Assembly: GCA_033722675.1 (NCBI GenBank)
Contig: JAWVYO010000103.1
Location: 1-8,052, forward strand
DNA length: 8,052 bases
Direction of reading: 5' to 3'
DNA from: DATHYU01 sp033722675
GTDB lineage: Bacteria > Actinomycetota > Acidimicrobiia > Spongiisociales > UBA11373
The notes under the pieces: generated by a model
What the model saw: the letters and a program-made list of their open reading frames with translations, nothing else
Database searches by the model: none
What the model was told of the DNA's origin: nothing
Made by a program: the position numbers and the translations under genes
Shown: piece by piece, positions 4,236 to 8,052 of the stretch
Layout: each line of letters opens with the position of its first letter
Numbering within the stretch: position 1 is the stretch's first letter

Positions 4236-5924
4236 ATGACCCGGCCTGCATTTCTCATCGTCGCGCTGCTCGTGCTGGTGACCGCGTGCTCGGGCACGCC
4301 GGAGGCGGTGGAGGACACCGCCCCCACCACGACCACGCACGCAGCAGGCGCACCCGTCTCGACGGCGCCGACGTCGACGACCGCAGCCGGCCCGGCTCCG
4401 TCGGCGACCCCTCCCACCGCCTGGCTGCCCGACCCGACGCCGCCCCCGGGATCCGGGTGGTCGTTCAACGAATCCCCCGGCTGCGCCGATCCCCAGGGCG
4501 TCCGGGGCCCCTATGCCACGACCGCCGGCGACCTCCCCGACTCCGAGCGCCTGCACGGGCCCTGGGCGGAAGTGTTCGGACGCACGATCGGCGACGTCCG
4601 GGAGCGTCTCGTCGAGGTCGCGCTCCCCACGAACGGCGGTCCACCCGTCACCGTCGTCGTGCACGAGGTGGTGGCCCCCGCCCTCGACGCGGTCATTGCG
4701 ACCCTGGAGGACCACGCCGCCGACGGCCGCACCTACGAGATCCGTCCCGAACGCGTGTCCAGCTATCGCGCCGCCACCGTGCCACCGAAGCGCTACCTGT
4801 CGTTCCACGCCGTGGGGTCGGCGATCGACATCAACACCGACACGAACCCCTACCGCGCCGACAACGTCCTCGTGACCGACATGCCCGCCTGGTTCGTCGA
4901 CGCCTGGAGGGATGCCGGCTGGTGTTGGGGTGGTGACTGGCAGACGATCAAGGACCCGATGCACTTCTCGTGGAAGGGCCCACTCCATACCCCGGTAGCG
5001 CCGCCACAGCCGGTGGAGCCGGAGTCGGGCGCCGGTACGTACGACCGGACCCTGATCCTGCCGACCGCGCTCGGCCCGGCACCCCCCGGCTCGCACTCGC
5101 TCGTGGCCGACCTGGACCGTGACGGCGCGCCCGACGCAGTCCGGATCCGTCCCTGGGGCGACGCCGTGGCCATCGACATCGCGCAGGCGCTCTACCGCTT
5201 CCGCGGCTCCTGTGTCCCGATCGTGCTGCCGCCGATCGACCCCTCCGCGACGCTGCTGCTCGCCGACGCCACGGGTGACGGGCGCCCGGACCTGTGGGAG
5301 GTCGTCAGCGGCTCGAACGGCACGATCACCGTCCACGTGCTCGCCGGCGACGTCCGCGGCCGCCTGGCACCGAAGCCGATCGGCATCGCGCCCGCCGCCG
5401 CCGTCCTGGCCGCCGACCACGATCGCGACGGGCTCGCCGACCTCCATGTGGTGGACGGGCGCCGCGTCGAGGTCTGGGCCGGGCCCACGTTCACCGACCG
5501 CCTCGCCGCCGCGTCCCTCCCATCCATCGTCGCGACGGACTGGCGTTTCGCCCTCGCGGATGCCGATGCGGACGCCATACCCGACGTCCTCGCGGTGGAG
5601 CCCGGCTCCGAGGCCCGTGTGGTCGCCGTCTTCGGCGCCGCCGGGTTCGAGCGGGGGGCGCGCCTCCTGACCACCGGAGCGGTGCTCCCGCAGGGCCGTC
5701 TCACCGCCGCCGACGTGGACGGCGACGGACGACCGGATCTCGTCGCCCTCGACGACGACGGTGTCCTGTCGGCGACGCTCGGCGGTGACCGGACCGACGT
5801 CGCCGACGACGCCCTCACGGCCTGGTTCGTGGAAGGTGACACGGAGCCGCGTACCTTCCAGGAGGGCTGCCCGGGCTCGGCCCCACCCGCCGAGTACCCC
5901 CACCCCCAACCGGCCGGCGAGTAG
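4236..5924 (+). CDS. Lipoprotein with M15 D,D-peptidase-like domain and FG-GAP/VCBS-type repeats
   Basis: This 562-aa exported lipoprotein has the lipobox V-T-A-C with lipidated Cys18. A Thr/Ala/Pro/Ser linker (about 22-75) precedes a metallopeptidase domain (about 80-250). The M15 (VanY/Ply-type) signature is clear: S189-F-H191-A-V-G-S-A-I-D198 and D240-P-M-H243-F, giving Zn ligands H191, D198 and H243. The N-P-Y and G-W-C-W-G-G-D-W segments between them are typical of the subfamily. This predicts cleavage of peptidoglycan stem or cross-bridge peptides outside the membrane. Residues about 285-510 carry five D-x-D-x-D-G-x-x-D-like calcium loops starting at 292, 344, 394, 442 and 493, a period of about 50 residues. 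That suggests a partial or compact beta-propeller. The fourth loop is degenerate (Ala for Gly). ATG 4236 is the only sensible start and its ribosome site is weak. It precedes a peptidoglycan-binding lipoprotein by 37 bases. Confidence 0.88.
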   Translation: MTRPAFLIVALLVLVTACSGTPEAVEDTAPTTTTHAAGAPVSTAPTSTTAAGPAPSATPPTAWLPDPTPPPGSGWSFNESPGCADPQGVRGPYATTAGDLPDSERLHGPWAEVFGRTIGDVRERLVEVALPTNGGPPVTVVVHEVVAPALDAVIATLEDHAADGRTYEIRPERVSSYRAATVPPKRYLSFHAVGSAIDINTDTNPYRADNVLVTDMPAWFVDAWRDAGWCWGGDWQTIKDPMHFSWKGPLHTPVAPPQPVEPESGAGTYDRTLILPTALGPAPPGSHSLVADLDRDGAPDAVRIRPWGDAVAIDIAQALYRFRGSCVPIVLPPIDPSATLLLADATGDGRPDLWEVVSGSNGTITVHVLAGDVRGRLAPKPIGIAPAAAVLAADHDRDGLADLHVVDGRRVEVWAGPTFTDRLAAASLPSIVATDWRFALADADADAIPDVLAVEPGSEARVVAVFGAAGFERGARLLTTGAVLPQGRLTAADVDGDGRPDLVALDDDGVLSATLGGDRTDVADDALTAWFVEGDTEPRTFQEGCPGSAPPAEYPHPQPAGE

Positions 5925-5961
5925 GTTGGTGGGCCAAGCCGACCGGGAGGTACCGAGCAGG

Positions 5962-7230
5962 ATGCGACGCCAGCGACGCCGACTCCTCCTGCTGCTGACG
6001 TGCCTCCTCCTCGTGATCGGCGCATGCAACGACGACGACGCCGCCCCCGACACGACGCTCCTCCCCGAGGAGACGTCCACGACCGCCACCACGCAGGCCT
6101 CGACCACGACGGAGACCACGGCGCCGCAGGAGACCACGACCTCGTCGACCACGTCCACGAGCTCGACGACGACCACGACGACCATCCCCTCCACGCCCCT
6201 CATCGCGCGCCAGGGTGATCGCGGCGACCTCGTCGAGACGATCCAGTGGCTCCTCCAGTGCACGGGCGCAGAGATCGCCGTCGACGGTGTCTACGGCCCC
6301 GGGACCGCCGGCGCCGTCGAGGCCTTCCAGGCCGACGCCGGCCTGACGGAAGACGGCATCGCGGGCGACAACACGATCACGGAACTCTCCCGCGCCTGCG
6401 GCGACGTCCGCACGCTGCCCGCCGGGGAGGAGTTCGAGCTCTTCGGCAACGTCGCCCCCGACGACCCCAGTCTCTTCTCGCTCACCCTCCTCGAGGGGGC
6501 GACCGTGGAGGCCGCCGTCACCGACGGCAACGGCGTCGGGGTCCGTCTCCTCGACGCAGAGGGCACCGAGATCGAGCCGGACGGGCCCGGCATGTGGACG
6601 GTCGACGCCAGTGGCGAGTACGTCCTGGAGGTCAACGCCCCGCCGGTGGGGACGGTGAACTTCCAGATCGACCTGACCGCCTCGATCCCCGAGCCGGAGG
6701 TCGGCCAGTGGGTGATCCGGACGAACGGGATCTCCTTCGGCGACACCGACTTCGACCTCGGCGACGACGCCCAGACCGTCATCGACGGCGTGATCGAGAT
6801 CCTCGGTCACGGCGTCCGGGGCAACCTGAACGAGTTCGACACCGGGTGGTACGAGATCGACGACCCCCAGCCCCTCGGGCTCCGCGGCCTGTTCATCGAG
6901 AACCTCGCCTTCCTGTTCTTCGGCCCCTACGAGGGCGGCCCGGAGCGCGCGGAGACCCTCGAACGGGTCCGGTACGAGGGCCCGAGCGTCGATGCCGACG
7001 GCAACGATCGGCCCGAGAACTACGTGACGACCGCCGAAGGAATCACCGTGGGCGACACCCGGGTCGAACTGCGCGCGGCCTACGGAGACGACGTCGACCC
7101 GGGCAGCAACGACGAGGAGTTCTACGAGCGGTTCACCGATTCCGGAGGGGAGCTCTGCTTCTACTTCGGTGCCGACGAACCCGAGGACCTCTCCCCCATC
7201 GTCGAGATCGCCACGGAGTGCCGCGACTGA
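5962..7230 (+). CDS. Lipoprotein with peptidoglycan-binding domain and duplicated C-terminal region
   Basis: This is a 422-aa lipoprotein: Arg-rich n-region, Leu-rich core and lipobox I-G-A-C with Cys22. A Thr/Ser stalk (about 30-78) is followed by a PG_binding_1 domain (about 81-147). Its pattern is R-Q-G-D-R-G-D-L-V-x-x-I-Q-W-L-L...V-D-G-V-Y-G-P-G-T...A-V-x-x-F-Q...L-T-E-D-G-I-A-G, and it includes C100 and C146. A beta-rich segment (about 150-245) follows. The last part (about 250-422) contains two related blocks, G256-I-S-F-G-D-T-D-F-D-L and G360-I-T-V-G-D-T-R-V-E-L. I infer a tandem alpha/beta repeat of the BLIP-like kind; its ligand is unknown. A GGGAGG lies 11 bases before ATG 5962. Placed after an M15 peptidase lipoprotein, it probably works at the cell wall. 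Its TGA directly abuts the stop of the convergent gene. Confidence 0.85.
   Translation: MRRQRRRLLLLLTCLLLVIGACNDDDAAPDTTLLPEETSTTATTQASTTTETTAPQETTTSSTTSTSSTTTTTTIPSTPLIARQGDRGDLVETIQWLLQCTGAEIAVDGVYGPGTAGAVEAFQADAGLTEDGIAGDNTITELSRACGDVRTLPAGEEFELFGNVAPDDPSLFSLTLLEGATVEAAVTDGNGVGVRLLDAEGTEIEPDGPGMWTVDASGEYVLEVNAPPVGTVNFQIDLTASIPEPEVGQWVIRTNGISFGDTDFDLGDDAQTVIDGVIEILGHGVRGNLNEFDTGWYEIDDPQPLGLRGLFIENLAFLFFGPYEGGPERAETLERVRYEGPSVDADGNDRPENYVTTAEGITVGDTRVELRAAYGDDVDPGSNDEEFYERFTDSGGELCFYFGADEPEDLSPIVEIATECRD
6073..6192 (+). repeat. Low-complexity ACC/ACG/TCG tract encoding a Thr/Ser stalk
   Basis: Degenerate triplet repeats of ACC, ACG, TCG and AGC code for a run of Thr and Ser between lipidation site and PG-binding domain (about residues 38-77). 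Codons are mixed rather than perfectly repeated, so it is a coding-driven stalk and not a microsatellite. A shorter version occurs in the preceding lipoprotein (around 4320-4400). Confidence 0.7.
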
Positions 7231-7659
7231 TCAGCGGGGCTCGAGCCGGATGACCGGGATCTCCCTGCTGAGCCCATCGGCGTAGTCGGCGTAGTCGTCG
7301 TTGATCGACACGGCCCGCTCCCACGCCCGGGTCCGCTCGTCACCCTGCAACTCCACCGCCGTCACGTCCCGCCAGCGGCCGTCCCAGCGGGCTCGGGCCC
7401 TGGGCTCGGCGCGCAGGTTGTGGACCCAGGCCGGATCGCGGTCCTTCCCGGCGTTCGTCCCGATGACCACCGGTCCCGCCTCGTCCTCGACATACGTGAT
7501 GAGGATCTGGCGTTCCTCGCCGGAACGGCGGCCGACGGTGACCAGTTCGAGCACCGGCATGCCCCTCACCCGGCGGCCCAGCCTGCCGCCCGACGCGTAC
7601 CAGACCAGCTTGTGGACACGCCAGGCGAGCCGCGCGAGGGTCCGGTTCATCTCGGCCAT
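7231..7659 (-). CDS. Ddn-like nitroreductase-family deazaflavin-dependent (F420) protein
   Basis: This 142-aa single-domain split beta-barrel protein has the family landmarks in order. They are G-M-P-V-L-E-L-V-T-V-G-R-R-S-G-E-E-R-Q (about 33-51), then I-T-Y-V-E-D...V-V-I-G-T-N-A-G, D-P-A-W-V-H-N-L-R-A-E-P (about 75-86) and a C-terminal R-E-I-P-V-I-R-L-E-P. These match PF04075/Ddn proteins, which use reduced F420 to reduce quinones or nitro compounds. Cofactor use here is inferred from the family. The N-terminal helix (W-R-V-H-K-L-V-W-Y-A-S-G-G-R) is the usual membrane-associating or substrate-proximal segment. Start choice is uncertain: ATG 7659 and ATG 7650 (residue 4) both lack a good Shine-Dalgarno sequence; the longer is given. 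It is convergent with the upstream lipoprotein gene at zero spacing and divergent from the next gene. Confidence 0.88.
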   Translation of the reverse strand: MAEMNRTLARLAWRVHKLVWYASGGRLGRRVRGMPVLELVTVGRRSGEERQILITYVEDEAGPVVIGTNAGKDRDPAWVHNLRAEPRARARWDGRWRDVTAVELQGDERTRAWERAVSINDDYADYADGLSREIPVIRLEPR

Positions 7660-7808
7660 GGACCCGGGAGGCTACCCGGAGGCCGATCGGGGAGGCCCCG
7701 CCCCCACCCGCCGATCGCCCCGCCATCGGGAGCGCCGCGGCGTGATCGTGACACGTTTGGCCCCGTTCGCAGCCGGGTATCCGCCTGGCGGACATCCAGG
7801 GAGGGACG
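7660..7808. other. Divergent intergenic spacer
   Basis: These 149 bases separate two split-barrel genes transcribed away from each other. The last ten bases contain AGGGAGGG (7798-7805), a strong ribosome binding site for the ATG at 7809. A TTGGCC (7757) and TATCCG (7778) pair, 15 bases apart, is too poor to call a promoter. I see no repeat, terminator or RNA gene. Confidence 0.5.
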
Positions 7809-8052
7809 ATGCTGGAGGCACTCGACAGATTCTCATCGGCGGTGCTGACGACCGTCGACGACCACGGATACCCCTCGAGCGTACGGGTGGAGCCCCGGAT
7901 CACCTCCGACGCGACCGTCGAGGTCGACCCGCCGGCGTAGTCGTGAGGCCAACCCGGAACCGCCTCGCTGGCGGCACACACCCACGACCAATACATGTGG
8001 GAACTGCACGATAAACACAACACCGGGACACACGAGACAACCGACGCCCACA
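7809..8052 (+). pseudogene. Interrupted, partial pyridoxamine-5'-phosphate-oxidase-like gene
   Basis: A good ribosome site and ATG start a 43-codon frame whose product includes A-V-L-T-T-V-D-D-H-G-Y-P-S-S-V-R-V-E-P. This is the typical first strands of PPOX/split-barrel flavin proteins. It stops at TAG 7938-7940, with TGA at 7944-7946 in the same frame. The frame then stays open to the window edge and encodes G-T-A-S-L-A-A-H-T-H-D-Q-Y-M-W-E-L-H. I recall this as resembling the next conserved segment of the same family (A-S-L-L-x-H-x-H-D-x-x-x-W). Shifting the reading by one base at 7937-7951 gives V-V-V-R-P, which bridges the two halves. So the gene either carries two compensating single-base changes or the sequence has errors. 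The 3' end is beyond the window. Base composition turns A/C-rich in the last 80 bases. Confidence 0.55.

Noticed and set aside
3638..4468. Extension of the LapA-domain frame on the minus strand
   Set aside because: It is antisense to the SRPBCC and M15 lipoprotein genes; ATG 3637 has a good ribosome site and starts directly before helix 1.
5922..5927. TAGGTT as an internal promoter for the second lipoprotein
   Set aside because: It overlaps the stop codon of the preceding gene and lacks a -35; a chance TAnnnT is as likely.
6073..6192. CRISPR or microsatellite-like array
   Set aside because: The repeats are degenerate Thr/Ser codons in frame within a lipoprotein stalk and have no spacers.
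4230..6263. 677-codon minus-strand open frame
   Set aside because: It is a mirror of the two lipoprotein genes at high GC3. It shows runs of Arg, Gly and Val with no domain pattern.
7340..8023. 227-codon minus-strand frame across the spacer and the PPOX-like gene
   Set aside because: It is antisense to recognisable coding sequence on both sides and has no domain pattern of its own.

Overview
The window is GC-rich throughout (roughly 70%) and strongly biased to G/C at third codon positions, so long open antisense frames abound. Gene content points to a high-GC actinobacterium, most likely of the Acidimicrobiia type: two lipoproteins with long Thr/Ser stalks, a Ddn-like F420-type nitroreductase-fold protein, a LapA-domain membrane protein, and TAnnnT-type -10 elements, one placed for leaderless translation. 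The lineage is inference.

Left part (1-1790): a [NiFe]-hydrogenase locus. On the minus strand lie the 5' end of the catalytic large subunit (1-81, running off the window) and a complete Tat-exported, membrane-anchored group-1-type small subunit (78-1202). Diverging from it on the plus strand is a HybE-family hydrogenase assembly chaperone (1362-1790). Two normally decisive positions differ from classical group 1 enzymes. The fourth proximal-cluster ligand of the small subunit is Asn instead of Cys (C-A-G-N). The proton-gate Glu of the large-subunit RIEGH motif is Ala (R-I-A-G-H). The large subunit also appears to start at CTG, overlapping the small-subunit stop. This is the most interesting part of the window.

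Middle (1791-3733): a secreted two-domain protein (1914-3182) behind a structured leader with an inverted repeat and a hairpin. A 30-bp perfect palindrome probably terminates it together with the convergent LapA-domain gene (3245-3637, minus).

Right-centre (3734-7230): three co-directional genes, probably one transcription unit. These are an SRPBCC lipid/ligand-binding-fold protein, a lipoprotein with an M15 (VanY/endolysin-like) peptidase domain followed by five FG-GAP-like repeats, and a lipoprotein with a peptidoglycan-binding domain and an internally duplicated C-terminal region. The two lipoproteins look like a cell-wall-acting pair.

Right end (7231-8052): a minus-strand Ddn-type split-barrel protein whose stop codon directly abuts the stop of the preceding plus gene. 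Diverging from it is a pyridoxamine-5'-phosphate-oxidase-like gene that is interrupted by two stops, yet is recognisable on both sides of them. It is either a pseudogene or carries two compensating single-base sequence errors at a contig end. I see no tRNA, rRNA, CRISPR array or transposase.
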